64,000 nucleotides of DNA from contig NZ_JANIDW010000001.1 of the NCBI RefSeq assembly GCF_026385475.1, forward strand, positions 248,001 through 312,000, given 5' to 3'. The stretch's first letter is position 1. Each line of letters begins with the position of its first letter. This DNA comes from Bombella saccharophila. GTDB lineage: Bacteria; Pseudomonadota; Alphaproteobacteria; Acetobacterales; Acetobacteraceae. Below are positions 1 to 8,799 of the stretch, one piece after another. Under the pieces are notes generated by a model, which saw only the letters and a list, made by a program, of their open reading frames with translations, ran no database searches and had not been told where the DNA came from. The position numbers and the translations under genes were made by a program.

Positions 1-390
1 GGACATCAAAAGGTGCGGGAGCTTCTGCCGCCTTTATTGGAGGCTGTTTCCCAAACAGGCCGCCGTGTGACATGGGTGTGCGACCCGATGCATGGTAACA
101 CCACGACATCCTCCAATAAGTATAAAACGCGTGCGTTTGAGCATGTATTGGGGGAGATTACCGGCTTTATGGATGTGTTTGAGCAAGCAGGGCGTATCCC
201 CGGCGGGATTCATCTGGAGATGACAGGCTATAACGTGACAGAATGCACCGGCGGCCCGCGTGGTTTGACCGATGCTGACTTGCCAACATGCTATAAAACA
301 TTCTGTGACCCACGGTTGAATGCGGAGCAATCTTTGGAGATTGCCTTCCAGCTCTCCGAGCGGATGGCGCGTATCTTTGCAAAAGGGTGA
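1..390 (+). CDS. 3-deoxy-7-phosphoheptulonate (DAHP) synthase, class II, 3' part
   Basis: C-terminal ~129 codons of a class II DAHP synthase, which joins phosphoenolpyruvate and erythrose 4-phosphate in the first shikimate pathway step. The frame is open to the left edge, so the start lies outside the window. Visible hallmarks of the plant-like class II family are the VCDPMHGNT block, the GGIHLEMTG block and the NVTECTGG block; in this family these carry His, Glu and Asp residues for metal and substrate binding. The protein ends normally at TGA (388-390). The fused aroKB gene at 23700-25379 supplies later steps of the same pathway. I leave the symbol blank because class II enzymes are named inconsistently. 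Confidence 0.93.
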   Translation, partial: GHQKVRELLPPLLEAVSQTGRRVTWVCDPMHGNTTTSSNKYKTRAFEHVLGEITGFMDVFEQAGRIPGGIHLEMTGYNVTECTGGPRGLTDADLPTCYKTFCDPRLNAEQSLEIAFQLSERMARIFAKG

Positions 391-444
391 GCAGAACGGC
401 CAGCCCATCGCGTGCTGGCGGGCTCTTTATAAGGGAGTGGTCGT

Positions 445-1623
445 GTGAGCAGTTGGAATCAGGCCCTCAAACAGGCAAAAACCCCGCGGCAAGAGTTGGA
501 GACGGCCCAGATTGAGGGGCGGACGGATGCGTATTTTTTAAGAATGCGCGATATTGTCCGCCAGTTTGGGGATAGTCGAGTAACCTATGCCGTCTTTATC
601 CGTCGCCCGGTTGTGGCGGCTTATGGCTTGGCTCTGCGCTGGGTAGAGAATGTTGCCCAGCATCAAGGTTTTGCGGTGGAGATTACAGAGGTCCATCCAG
701 AGGGGACATGGGTCGGGGCGGGTGACCCGCTCTTTTACCTTACAGGCTCGTTGGAGGCCCTTGCGCCGTTAGAGACATTGTTGCTCCAAAAAACAGGGGC
801 GGCTTGTGTTGCGGCACATAACGCGTATCAAATGGCTTTGGCCTTACCCAAAGTGCCCTTCCTCGCGATGGATGCACGCCATTGCGCGGGGGCGGAGATG
901 CAAGAGCTTATGGCTTATGCCGCCGCTGTGGGCTCTCGCGCCGCGCAGAAGGAAGGGGCTGTTGGCTTTATCGGCAATGCGAATCACGACACGGCACGCT
1001 TTTTTGGGCAGGAGCGTGGGCTAGGGACGATGCCACATGCCTTTATTGGCTATGCAGGCTCTACCTTGCGGGCCGCAGAAATGTATGTGGAACGCTTCCC
1101 CGATGAAGGTTTAACCGTTCTAGTTGATTATTTTGGCCAAGAGGTGAGCGATGCGTTGGCTGTCTGCCGCCGCTTCCCAGAGCGTGCAGCAGCGGGGAAT
1201 GTGAGTGTGCGGCTAGATACGCATGGCGGGCGGTTTTTAGAAGGGTTAGACCCGCAACGCTCTTATGAAGTGTTGGAGCGTCACACGCCGGGTACGATTC
1301 GGCGTTATCGCTCGGAGAAAGAGCTGCGTTATTTGGTAGGGACGGGGGTCTCTGCCGCAGCGATATGGCGGATGCGTGAAGCGTTGGATGAGGCAGGCTT
1401 TACAAAGGTAAAGATTATTGTCTCCTCTGGCTTTGGCATTGCTAAATGCACAGCCATGCATGATGCGTCTGCCCCGATTGATATTGTGGGCACTGGGTCT
1501 TTTCTGCCTGATCGCTGGTCGGAGACTTATGCAACGGCGGATATTGTTGCTTATGATGAGGTGCCACGGGTGAAGATTGGCCGTGAGTTCCTTTTGCAGA
1601 AACTTCAGGAGAGAGCCAAATGA
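445..1623 (+). CDS. pncB: Nicotinate phosphoribosyltransferase
   Basis: Predicted cytoplasmic enzyme of the Preiss-Handler NAD salvage route, converting nicotinate and PRPP to nicotinate mononucleotide with ATP. The 392-residue product has the family pattern: TDAYFLRM near residue 27, GAGDPLFYLTG near residue 95, a substrate-binding region around residues 140-185 and SSGFGIAKCT near residue 327, a phosphate-binding loop typical of NAPRTase type enzymes. Length fits the shorter bacterial/archaeal-like group. The start is GTG at 445, preceded by a purine-rich GGGAG about 7 bases upstream; I see no better ATG. The stop overlaps the start of the next gene (ATGA), so the two are probably translated together. 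Confidence 0.88.
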   Translation: MSSWNQALKQAKTPRQELETAQIEGRTDAYFLRMRDIVRQFGDSRVTYAVFIRRPVVAAYGLALRWVENVAQHQGFAVEITEVHPEGTWVGAGDPLFYLTGSLEALAPLETLLLQKTGAACVAAHNAYQMALALPKVPFLAMDARHCAGAEMQELMAYAAAVGSRAAQKEGAVGFIGNANHDTARFFGQERGLGTMPHAFIGYAGSTLRAAEMYVERFPDEGLTVLVDYFGQEVSDALAVCRRFPERAAAGNVSVRLDTHGGRFLEGLDPQRSYEVLERHTPGTIRRYRSEKELRYLVGTGVSAAAIWRMREALDEAGFTKVKIIVSSGFGIAKCTAMHDASAPIDIVGTGSFLPDRWSETYATADIVAYDEVPRVKIGREFLLQKLQERAK

Positions 1624-2171
1624 TGGATGAGGCTGATAAAGAGGCGCAGCGCGCTTTCATCACTGGTATTCGCGGGGAAGTGAGCGAAGGGGAGGAGCCA
1701 GAGCAAGCCGCCACTGCCAAGCCGGGGGAGACTGGCTGGGTGGTGCGTATCCTCGACCAATCCGGGGCGAGTGCGGGTGATGATGACGTGGTGGAGGAGG
1801 TCAAAGGTTTTTTAGACCTCGCCCATGCCAATGCTTTTGCGCGTGCTTATGTGCGCGATAGTATAGAGCGGTGCCGTATCCCCGGGGCTGCAGAGCGCGA
1901 TGTGCTGGAAAGTTGGTTCGCCTTTGGGGAGAATGCTGAGGTTGTGGATGCTGGTGAGGATGGATGGAAGGCCAGCACGGAGCTGGATGATTTTGTCTCC
2001 AGCCCTGCCACACCGATGGAGCGTGATTGGCGTGCCCTAGACCCGCGCCGCCTTGTTGATGAAGCCGCTCTTGAGGGTTTTTCGGACACTGCGCATGATG
2101 ACCTTGCTGATGAGGATGATGACGAGGCCTTTGTGACGGAAATCATCCGCCGCAAGCAGGCTGAATCCTAA
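1620..2171 (+). CDS. Uncharacterised acidic protein coupled to pncB
   Basis: I do not recognise this 183-residue protein. It is strongly acidic, with Glu/Asp-rich runs near the N-terminus, around residue 55 and near the C-terminus (a DEDDDE stretch followed by a basic IIRRK end). There is no signal peptide, membrane segment or known catalytic motif that I can see. The start ATG overlaps the pncB stop as ATGA, and the frame runs through 552 bases with the codon bias of its neighbours, so it is very likely expressed. It lies 54 bases before gltX. The position suggests a cytoplasmic accessory role, but no function can be assigned. Confidence 0.75.
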   Translation: MMDEADKEAQRAFITGIRGEVSEGEEPEQAATAKPGETGWVVRILDQSGASAGDDDVVEEVKGFLDLAHANAFARAYVRDSIERCRIPGAAERDVLESWFAFGENAEVVDAGEDGWKASTELDDFVSSPATPMERDWRALDPRRLVDEAALEGFSDTAHDDLADEDDDEAFVTEIIRRKQAES

Positions 2172-2225
2172 CCCTAACGCCGCCCCTTAGTTTTTAGATT
2201 TATGAGACCAAAAGACGGAATGATT

Positions 2226-3560
2226 ATGAAAGTACGCTTTGCTCCTTCGCCCACAGGGCAGCTCCATGTTGGTAATGCACGTCTTGCCGTAGCGAATTGG
2301 CTGTTCGCGCGGCGGCATGGGGGCCGCTTTTTGCTGCGGATGGATGATACAGATACACAACGCGGCAGCAAAGCGTATGAGGAGGGGATTGGCCGGGACC
2401 TCACATGGCTTGGGTTAGACTGGGACGAATATGCTCGGCAGTCTGAGCGTTTAGCCCGTTATGAGGAAGTCATTGCTCAGCTTAAAGCTGATGGGCGGTT
2501 ATATCCTTGTTTTGAGAGTGAACTGGAGCTGAAATATAAGCGCGAGCAACGTCTGCGAGAGGGGAAGCCCCCGCTTTATGACCGTGCGATGCTGCGGATG
2601 ACAGAGGAGCAACGCGCTCGCGCCGAGGCAAATGGCAAGGTGCCTTATTGGCGGTTTAAGCTCAGCGGGACAACGCGGACATGGCAAGACCTTGTGATGG
2701 GGGAGTGCCATGTAAAGTTAAGTGCCGTGTCCGACCCGGTATTGGTCCGTGCGGATGGGAGCATCCTTTATACATTGGCTTCTGTTATTGATGATGTGGA
2801 TATGGGCATCACCCATATTCTGCGTGGGGAAGACCATGTGACCAATACGGGTGTGCAGTTGGATATTGCCGAGGCTATTGGCACCAAAGCGGGGCATTTC
2901 ACCTTTGGGCATCTGCCGCTGCTTTTGGGGCAGGATGGCGGTAAGCTCTCCAAACGCTTAGGCGGTTTGTCTCTCTCCACCTTGCGGCATGATGGGATAG
3001 AGCCACGGGCCTTAGTGGCCTATCTTGCCCGGTTGGGAAGTTCGGACGACCCGCAAGTGGCAGATATGGCGGAGATTATTCAAGGCTATGATATTAGCCA
3101 TGTATCACGCTCTGCCGCACGGTTTGATGTCCCACAGCTTTTGGGGTTGAACCGGCGCGTGCTGCATAGCATGTCGTATGAGGAAATCCGGCCACGTTTG
3201 CCAGAGGGGGCTGATGAGGCATTCTGGTTGGCCATCCGTGGGAATATCGACCTTGCGGTAGAAATTGCACATTGGTGGGCTGTGGTGCAGGGGGATATTG
3301 TCGCACCCTCGCAGCCTGAAGATGGCGCGTTCCTCCGCCAAGCAGCACAGCTTTTACCCGCAGAGCCGTGGGATGAAACAGTGTGGAAACGCTGGATCGA
3401 CCTCATAAAGGCTGAGACAGGCCGTAAAGGCAAGAAGCTCTTCCTGCCCTTACGTTTGGCTCTAACAGGTGAGGATGCTGGGCCAGAGCTTGCCGCGCTT
3501 TTACCGCTTATGGGCCGCGGGCGTGTGCTGCAACGCTTAGAGGACGCGGTGCAGGGATAA
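2226..3560 (+). CDS. gltX: Glutamyl-tRNA synthetase
   Basis: Class Ic aminoacyl-tRNA synthetase that charges tRNA(Glu), and in many alphaproteobacteria also tRNA(Gln), with glutamate. With the chosen start the product has 444 residues, with the FAPSPTG motif at residues 5-11, the HIGH-type signature HVGN at 14-17 and the second ATP signature KLSKR at 240-244. I chose ATG 2226 because a GACGGA purine stretch lies just upstream and the family motif then begins five residues in; ATG 2220 and 2202 are in frame but poorer. The length matches the GltX2-like forms common in alphaproteobacteria, which often carry two gltX copies. The last codons form half of a palindrome shared with the convergent gene. 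Confidence 0.93.
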   Translation: MKVRFAPSPTGQLHVGNARLAVANWLFARRHGGRFLLRMDDTDTQRGSKAYEEGIGRDLTWLGLDWDEYARQSERLARYEEVIAQLKADGRLYPCFESELELKYKREQRLREGKPPLYDRAMLRMTEEQRARAEANGKVPYWRFKLSGTTRTWQDLVMGECHVKLSAVSDPVLVRADGSILYTLASVIDDVDMGITHILRGEDHVTNTGVQLDIAEAIGTKAGHFTFGHLPLLLGQDGGKLSKRLGGLSLSTLRHDGIEPRALVAYLARLGSSDDPQVADMAEIIQGYDISHVSRSAARFDVPQLLGLNRRVLHSMSYEEIRPRLPEGADEAFWLAIRGNIDLAVEIAHWWAVVQGDIVAPSQPEDGAFLRQAAQLLPAEPWDETVWKRWIDLIKAETGRKGKKLFLPLRLALTGEDAGPELAALLPLMGRGRVLQRLEDAVQG

Positions 3561-3571
3561 TTTATCCCTGC
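3551..3571. terminator. Perfect palindrome spanning two convergent stop codons
   Basis: A 10-base arm, GCAGGGATAA (3551-3560), one spacer base, and its exact reverse complement (3562-3571). Each arm ends with a TAA, and these are the stop codons of gltX on the plus strand and of the KirBac gene on the minus strand, so both proteins end in Gln-Gly. The structure could fold on either transcript as a hairpin once the centre opens into a loop. No long T-run follows, so termination activity is an inference. Confidence 0.5.
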
Positions 3572-4593
3572 GGCTCGGAGGGAGGAGTAGGAGCATCTTC
3601 TGGGTGCTGCTGGGCCTCCACCGGCTCTTGTGGGGAAGGTGCGTTGTTTGTATCGCTTGTGCCATCAGGGATGGTCGCGTGAAAGAGGCTGAAATCGACC
3701 TCTAAGACCCCATCATTATTTGGCTGGAGCAGACTAACAAAGCGTGACTTTGGGAGAAGGTCATCGGCTTTATACATGCGGTATGAAAACACACTTTGTG
3801 CGGATACGGGGTCCGTTGCGGTGAGGGTGAGCAGGATGACCGCTTGTTGTTGCAGCAGAGCCTCTTTATCCCGCTCATAAATCGGGCTTTCTTCCGTAAC
3901 GGTATGGGTGAAGGAGAGACTAACAGGGAGCAGCGGAATATGGCCATGGGTTAATGGCAATGTGTCTAGCTGGAGGGTTTCCCGGCCTGTATCGTCTTTT
4001 TGTGTGCGGGCGATAATTGCCTCAAGCTCTACATTGATGAGGGGGGTGCGCCGCAAATTACCAACACGGAAATTGAGGCACATATGCTCGCCCCGCTGGG
4101 AAAGCGTGGCCACGCGGCTAAAGAGGACGGCTGCACGGGGGCGGGAGAAGCGTGCATAGACCAAGCCGGTGATGATGGCGGTAAACACCACGCCAACGAA
4201 TACTTCTATAGAGGCAATGGCATTGGCCAGATAACCTTGCGGGTAGAGATAACCATAACCCACAGTTGAGAGCGTTTGCACACTAAAGAAGAAATCTGCC
4301 CAAAAATCGTTCTTTTGGACGTTGCTAACCCCATGGGGTAGGCAAAAAAAGCAAAGGCTAAAGAGGAGATTGATGAAGAAATAAGCCCCCGTGGCGGCGG
4401 CAAAAAAGGCAGTCCAACCTATGCTTAGGCTGATATGATATAGGTCCCCTAAGAGACGTACCCCCGTACGCCTTTTTACAGGGATGTTAAAGATATTATC
4501 TTGCGAGAGAAAACTACTTTGTGCCGGAGGGCGTTGTTGTTGCCGCTTTTGTTTATAACGTAGGAGGAGGTCATGCGGGGTATGGAATTGCAT
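3562..4593 (-). CDS. KirBac-type inward rectifier potassium channel
   Basis: Predicted inner-membrane tetrameric potassium channel of the prokaryotic inward-rectifier (KirBac) family. The 343-residue product has a cytoplasmic N-terminal slide-helix region (about 40-55), a first membrane helix (about 56-84), a pore loop with the selectivity filter TVGYG at 110-114, a second membrane helix (about 121-147), and an Ig-like C-terminal cytoplasmic domain to about residue 300. The last ~35 residues are a Pro/Glu/Gln-rich tail that looks disordered. It is the last gene of a minus-strand group, starting 10 bases after trmJ ends, with cysS upstream. Cotranscription with two translation genes is odd and may only reflect genome compaction. 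Confidence 0.9.
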   Translation of the reverse strand: MQFHTPHDLLLRYKQKRQQQRPPAQSSFLSQDNIFNIPVKRRTGVRLLGDLYHISLSIGWTAFFAAATGAYFFINLLFSLCFFCLPHGVSNVQKNDFWADFFFSVQTLSTVGYGYLYPQGYLANAIASIEVFVGVVFTAIITGLVYARFSRPRAAVLFSRVATLSQRGEHMCLNFRVGNLRRTPLINVELEAIIARTQKDDTGRETLQLDTLPLTHGHIPLLPVSLSFTHTVTEESPIYERDKEALLQQQAVILLTLTATDPVSAQSVFSYRMYKADDLLPKSRFVSLLQPNNDGVLEVDFSLFHATIPDGTSDTNNAPSPQEPVEAQQHPEDAPTPPSEPQG

Positions 4594-4603
4594 AAACGGT
4601 TAT

Positions 4604-5389
4604 TTACTTTTTCAAGTGGCGGGCTTTACGCGCGCGGGAGAGTTCACTGACGACCCCATGGAGGGTCCGTAACTCTTGCTCAGTCACTTCGCCACGGGCA
4701 AAGAGATGGCGGAGATTGCGGACCATACCGGGCCGCTTTTGTTCATGATGGAGGAAGCCACATTCGTCAAGGTCGCGGATGAGGTGGGTCATAAAGGTCT
4801 CAACCTCCCCCTTTGTGGCGACGTGTGTTTCATTCGTCATAAAATAACGCTCAGGTACGGTATCTTCTGTAAGATACCATTCATAAGCCATGACTAAGAC
4901 CGCTTGTGCCAGATTAAGCGACATAAAGCGCGGATTCAGCGGGTAACGGATGAGTGTATCGGCACGGGCCATATCCTCATTATCCAACCCTGCGCGTTCT
5001 GGCCCAAAAAGGATGCCCGCTTTAAGGTGGCGGGAACTGATAGCGCGTAACTCAGCCGCCGCTCCACGGGCTGTCATCACCGGTTTAATGACGTGGCGAG
5101 GCCGTGGGCAGGTGGCAAAGACGCGGTGAAGGTCTGCAATCGCGTCATCGACTGTATCAAAAACAGTTGCAGCTTCTAGGATGCGGTCAGCCCCAGAGGA
5201 CGCATACCATGCGCGTGCTTGGGGCCAGCCATCACGCGGGGCAACAAGGCGGAGGTGAAATAACCCCCCATTAGCCATAGCGCGCGCTGTGGTGCCGATA
5301 TTCTCCGCTAATTGCGGGCGCACAAGGATGACAACGGGGTCGAATAGAGCGGGTGGGGCGAGGTCTGCCCCACCATTACGGCCTGTCAT
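4604..5389 (-). CDS. trmJ: TrmJ-like tRNA 2'-O-methyltransferase (SPOUT family)
   Basis: SAM-dependent RNA methyltransferase of the SpoU/TrmJ group; E. coli TrmJ methylates the ribose at tRNA position 32. The 261-residue product has the three SPOUT motifs: ENIGTTARAM near residue 30 with the conserved Asn and Arg, LFGPERAGLDNED near residue 127, and PLNPRFMSLNLAQA near residue 150, which forms the knotted cofactor site. The C-terminal ~80 residues form the helical extension typical of TrmJ. Only 6 bases separate it from the cysS stop, so the two are almost certainly one operon, which fits a shared tRNA theme. Exact substrate position is inferred from the family. Confidence 0.87.
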   Translation of the reverse strand: MTGRNGGADLAPPALFDPVVILVRPQLAENIGTTARAMANGGLFHLRLVAPRDGWPQARAWYASSGADRILEAATVFDTVDDAIADLHRVFATCPRPRHVIKPVMTARGAAAELRAISSRHLKAGILFGPERAGLDNEDMARADTLIRYPLNPRFMSLNLAQAVLVMAYEWYLTEDTVPERYFMTNETHVATKGEVETFMTHLIRDLDECGFLHHEQKRPGMVRNLRHLFARGEVTEQELRTLHGVVSELSRARKARHLKK

Positions 5390-5395
5390 TGTTGT

Positions 5396-6784
5396 TTATC
5401 CTTTGCGCCAAGTGGTGCCGTTAGGGCCATCTTCGAGCAGAATCCCTTGGGCGGCGAGGTCATTGCGTATCTGGTCGGCAAGGGCAAAATCGCGCACCTT
5501 ACGCGCTGCGAGGCGTTTTTCAATGAGGGCATCAATCGTAGCAGGGTCTAGCTCTGTTCCCCCTTGGAACCATTCAGTCGGGCTCATGGTAAAGAGGCCC
5601 AAAAGCTGCCCCCCTGCGAGGAGTTGATTAGCGGCCTCCTGTTGGCCCTCTAACGCCGCATCAGCATAACGATGCAGAATACTGAGTGCCTGTGGTGTAT
5701 TGAGGTCGTCACATAACGCATTAAGGACATCAACAGGGCGTGAATCGTCTTTCGTGGCGGGGGTTTTCTCCAAAGCACGGTAGAAGCGGTCCATAATATG
5801 GCGTGCTTCCTCCAGCTTCTCCCAGGTGAAGTCCAGAGTAGAGCGATAATGCGCCCCAAGGAAAAGCAGGCGGAGGGCCTCTGCGGGTGCGCGCTCTAAC
5901 ACCTCATGGATTGTATGGAAATTGCCCAGCGATTTGGACATCTTCTCCCCACCAGAGAGCAGCATCCCCGTATGGAGCCAATGGCGGGCGAAATGGCTAT
6001 GAGGATGGCAGCAAAGCGATTGGGCACGCTCATTTTCATGATGAGGGAATAGGAGGTCATTGCCCCCGCCATGAATATCAAAACTCTCCCCTAGATAGCG
6101 TTCTGCCATGGCGGAACATTCAATATGCCAACCAGGCCGCCCGCGCCCATAGGGGCTATCCCAGCCGGGTTCTGTTGCGTTGGAAGGCTTCCAGAGGACA
6201 AAATCACCGGGATGGCGTTTATAATCGGCAACCTCCACACGTGCTCCGGCCTGCATATCCTCTAGCGACCGACCAGAGAGCGCGCCGTAACTGGGGAAGG
6301 AGGTAACATCAAACAACACATGCCCGTCAGCTTCATAAGCGTGGCCTTGGGTGATGAGACGTTCAATCATCGCCAGCATGTCAGGGATATGATGCGTAGC
6401 ACGCGGCTCAATAGTGGGGGGTAGGATATTTAGTGCAGTAAGGTCTTGGTGGAAGTCCTTTGTTGTGCGTTCGGTAAGGTGGGTGATGTCCTCCCCATTC
6501 TCTGCGGCACGTTGAATGATTTTATCATCAATATCAGTAATGTTGCGGACGTAAGTGACGCGCTCATAGAGAGCATGAAGCAGGCGCACCATAATATCTG
6601 CACTAAGCATAGAGCGCAGATTGCCCAGATGGACGCGGTCATAAACCGTTGGTCCACAAAAATAGAGGCGGATATGCGCCGGGTCTTCGGGGATAAAGGG
6701 GACAGTCTCACGGCGGTGGCTGTCATGCAGCTTTAGGCTGAACAAGGCGGGGGGCACGGTGATGTGGCTCTGCTTCGTAGTCAT
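5396..6784 (-). CDS. cysS: Cysteinyl-tRNA synthetase
   Basis: Class Ia synthetase charging tRNA(Cys). With the chosen start the product has 462 residues, close to the family norm. Zinc ligands appear as Cys43 in YFCGPTVYD, the Cys in WHIECSAM, and His/Glu in FPHHENE. The HIGH-type motif is HLGN (52-55) and KMSKS is at 281-285. The frame stays open for 19 more codons upstream to 6841, but those residues do not resemble the family, and ATG 6784 places the conserved core at the usual distance. It is the first gene of the minus-strand cysS-trmJ-kir group and is divergent from the MATE gene, so its promoter should lie within 6785-6877. Confidence 0.94.
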   Translation of the reverse strand: MTTKQSHITVPPALFSLKLHDSHRRETVPFIPEDPAHIRLYFCGPTVYDRVHLGNLRSMLSADIMVRLLHALYERVTYVRNITDIDDKIIQRAAENGEDITHLTERTTKDFHQDLTALNILPPTIEPRATHHIPDMLAMIERLITQGHAYEADGHVLFDVTSFPSYGALSGRSLEDMQAGARVEVADYKRHPGDFVLWKPSNATEPGWDSPYGRGRPGWHIECSAMAERYLGESFDIHGGGNDLLFPHHENERAQSLCCHPHSHFARHWLHTGMLLSGGEKMSKSLGNFHTIHEVLERAPAEALRLLFLGAHYRSTLDFTWEKLEEARHIMDRFYRALEKTPATKDDSRPVDVLNALCDDLNTPQALSILHRYADAALEGQQEAANQLLAGGQLLGLFTMSPTEWFQGGTELDPATIDALIEKRLAARKVRDFALADQIRNDLAAQGILLEDGPNGTTWRKG

Positions 6785-6877
6785 AATCTGTTCAATGCGA
6801 CAGAGATGCGTCTGGTGCAACAGGGGAATTACGACTTTCACAGTTGCGTCTTGGGTTATATGCGTTAAGAGAATGAT

Positions 6878-8269
6878 ATGTCTGCATCAAAAATCCACAT
6901 AAAACACCCTAGAGTAGGGATGTCTGCGCATATCCGCACTCTCATTCAGGTTAGTTTGCCTCTTGCCCTCGCTCAGTTGGCAGAGATGGCCATGGGGGTG
7001 ACTGATACGATCCTTCTCGGGAGTTTAGGGGTCGATGCGGTTGCCATTGGTGGGATTTCCAACAATTTCTTTTTTACGACCATGATTTCCTTCCAGGCGG
7101 TGTTGGGTGGAGTCGGCGTGCTGCTCTCCCATGCGCGTGGTGGGGTGGAGCATGGCCATCATGGAGGGCATGATAAACGTAGCATCATCAGTGCTGGGGT
7201 TATGGTCGCCTTGCTGGCCTTTATACCGTGCTTGTTGATTTTATTATGCTCCAGCCCGATTTTCACATGGATGGGAGAGCCCGACCTTGTCGTCACGCAA
7301 GGGGGGCGGTTTATTGATGTATTGCTCTATGCCCTATTGCCGAATCTCGTTCTGTTAGGGTTATGCCGCGTGGCCTTGCCGTCCTTGGGGGCAGAATCGC
7401 TCTTATTATGGACAATGCCGATTATGGCCGTGTGTAATGGGGTGCTGAATGCGGCTCTAATTCATGGTTGGTTTGGTTTACCGGCTTATGGGCTGTTCGG
7501 CTCGGCCCATGCCACCATGCTCACAGGGTGGGGGGCGAGCCTTGTTTTGTTGGGGCTATGCCTGCGTAAAGCCAATTTACGGGCGTTATTGAAGCCTATG
7601 AAGGTGCGTCTGTCGCTTATTAAGGAGCTTTTGCACCTTGGTTTGCCGATGATGGTGACCGCCACGGCAGAGCTTTTGCTCTTTCAAATCACTACATTAA
7701 ATGCAGGGCGGTTAGGGACGCATAGTCTGGCAGCGCACCAAGTGGCATTGAACACGATTTCCCTCTTTTTCATGGTGTGTTTAGCCATTGGGCAAGCGGC
7801 GAATGTGCGGGTGGCTTATTGGCGTGGGGCAAAACGGCCATTAGAAGCCTGCCGGGCCTCTAGCGGGGCGTTGCTGCTTGTATTGTTGTGGACGATTCTG
7901 ACAGGCCTTGTATTGATGCTTAGCCCGGATTGGATTGCACGGCTTTATTATACGGGGACGCCGCCCGATGCTGGGACGTTTGCAACAACGGTTCTGCTTT
8001 TAAAAATAGCGGGGATTTTCCAGATTGTAGATGGGATACAAGCAGTGTGTAACGGTGCTTTGCGTGGCTGTGGTGATACGGTGGTGCCCATGGTCATCAG
8101 CATTGTAACCTACGGCTTAGTCGGCATTGGTTTGGGGTATTGGCTGGCTTTTTGTCAGGGTTATGGTGTTAAAGGTTTGTGGATTGGCCTTGCAGCAGGG
8201 CTAGGGGTTACTGCTGTGGCATTAGGGTTACGCCTTTATATGCGGCTTTATCGCCAAGGGCAGGCGTAA
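6878..8269 (+). CDS. MATE family efflux transporter (NorM-like)
   Basis: Inner-membrane multidrug/toxin extrusion protein, expected to export cationic or aromatic compounds in exchange for Na+ or H+. The 463-residue product shows about twelve hydrophobic segments in two homologous halves. The first half begins with the LPLALAQLAEMAMGVTDT motif (about residue 29) and the second with a matching LGLPMMVTATAELLLFQ motif (about residue 259), the pattern expected for MatE domains. Cytoplasmic N- and C-termini are short and basic. It diverges from cysS. The substrate cannot be read from the sequence. Confidence 0.9.
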   Translation: MSASKIHIKHPRVGMSAHIRTLIQVSLPLALAQLAEMAMGVTDTILLGSLGVDAVAIGGISNNFFFTTMISFQAVLGGVGVLLSHARGGVEHGHHGGHDKRSIISAGVMVALLAFIPCLLILLCSSPIFTWMGEPDLVVTQGGRFIDVLLYALLPNLVLLGLCRVALPSLGAESLLLWTMPIMAVCNGVLNAALIHGWFGLPAYGLFGSAHATMLTGWGASLVLLGLCLRKANLRALLKPMKVRLSLIKELLHLGLPMMVTATAELLLFQITTLNAGRLGTHSLAAHQVALNTISLFFMVCLAIGQAANVRVAYWRGAKRPLEACRASSGALLLVLLWTILTGLVLMLSPDWIARLYYTGTPPDAGTFATTVLLLKIAGIFQIVDGIQAVCNGALRGCGDTVVPMVISIVTYGLVGIGLGYWLAFCQGYGVKGLWIGLAAGLGVTAVALGLRLYMRLYRQGQA

Positions 8270-8446
8270 TTATATTATTACCAGTATGTGTTTAGAAAAG
8301 GGTGGCTAGGACAATAGCTTATGTATGCCGGGTTTGGCCTTCATATAGGCTTGGGAAGGCTTATCTGCTAAAATATATATAACGCAGTTAACAAAATCTT
8401 GTGTAGAGGCTGTAGCGTATTCATCCTAGAGGGTAACAACCCATAC

Positions 8447-8452
8447 TATAAT
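8447..8452 (+). promoter_or_regulatory. Candidate -10 box for the efflux operon
   Basis: A perfect TATAAT lies 38 bases before the ytcA-like start, within the 220-base gap after the MATE gene. No convincing -35 hexamer is found 16-18 bases upstream, so if used it may need an activator. No regulator gene is adjacent. Confidence 0.35.
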
Positions 8453-8489
8453 AGTCCGTATTTTTTGATGGTTGGAAATAGGAGCATGC

Positions 8490-8789
8490 ATGAAGTTGCC
8501 TAAGGTCGCGTCCCCCTGTCGTGATGGCATACCGTGGTGGGTTATATTTTGTCTCTTAGGTCCTTCAGAAGGGTGGGCATGGGTGGGTGCGCCTAGCTTT
8601 CCTATAGTGGGCGCGTATTTCCCGGCTTGGTTGATTTGCCTTGTTATTGGGGCGGTTGGGTCGGTCTTGCTGCGGACAATTTTCCTTGCGTTGCATGTGG
8701 ATGGCTTGTTGCGCTTTCATTTAGTGACGTATCTTTCCCTTGGGACGTTGTTCGGCCTAGTGGGTTGGCTGGTGCTTTTTGGGCAGTAA
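8490..8789 (+). CDS. YtcA-like small inner-membrane protein
   Basis: A 99-residue protein with two clear hydrophobic segments (roughly residues 18-66 as a hydrophobic region with the FPIVGAYFPAW motif, and 75-98). The IVGAYFPAW stretch matches the signature of E. coli YtcA, a small protein encoded in front of mdtN-mdtO-mdtP, and the same three gene types follow here. E. coli YtcA is predicted to be a lipoprotein; this protein lacks an obvious lipobox before the motif. I chose ATG 8490 because AGGAG lies 5 bases upstream; a TTG at 8472 is in frame but unsupported. It probably assists the downstream tripartite pump; its real role is unknown. Confidence 0.75.
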   Translation: MKLPKVASPCRDGIPWWVIFCLLGPSEGWAWVGAPSFPIVGAYFPAWLICLVIGAVGSVLLRTIFLALHVDGLLRFHLVTYLSLGTLFGLVGWLVLFGQ

Positions 8790-8799
8790 GGGTGCTTTG

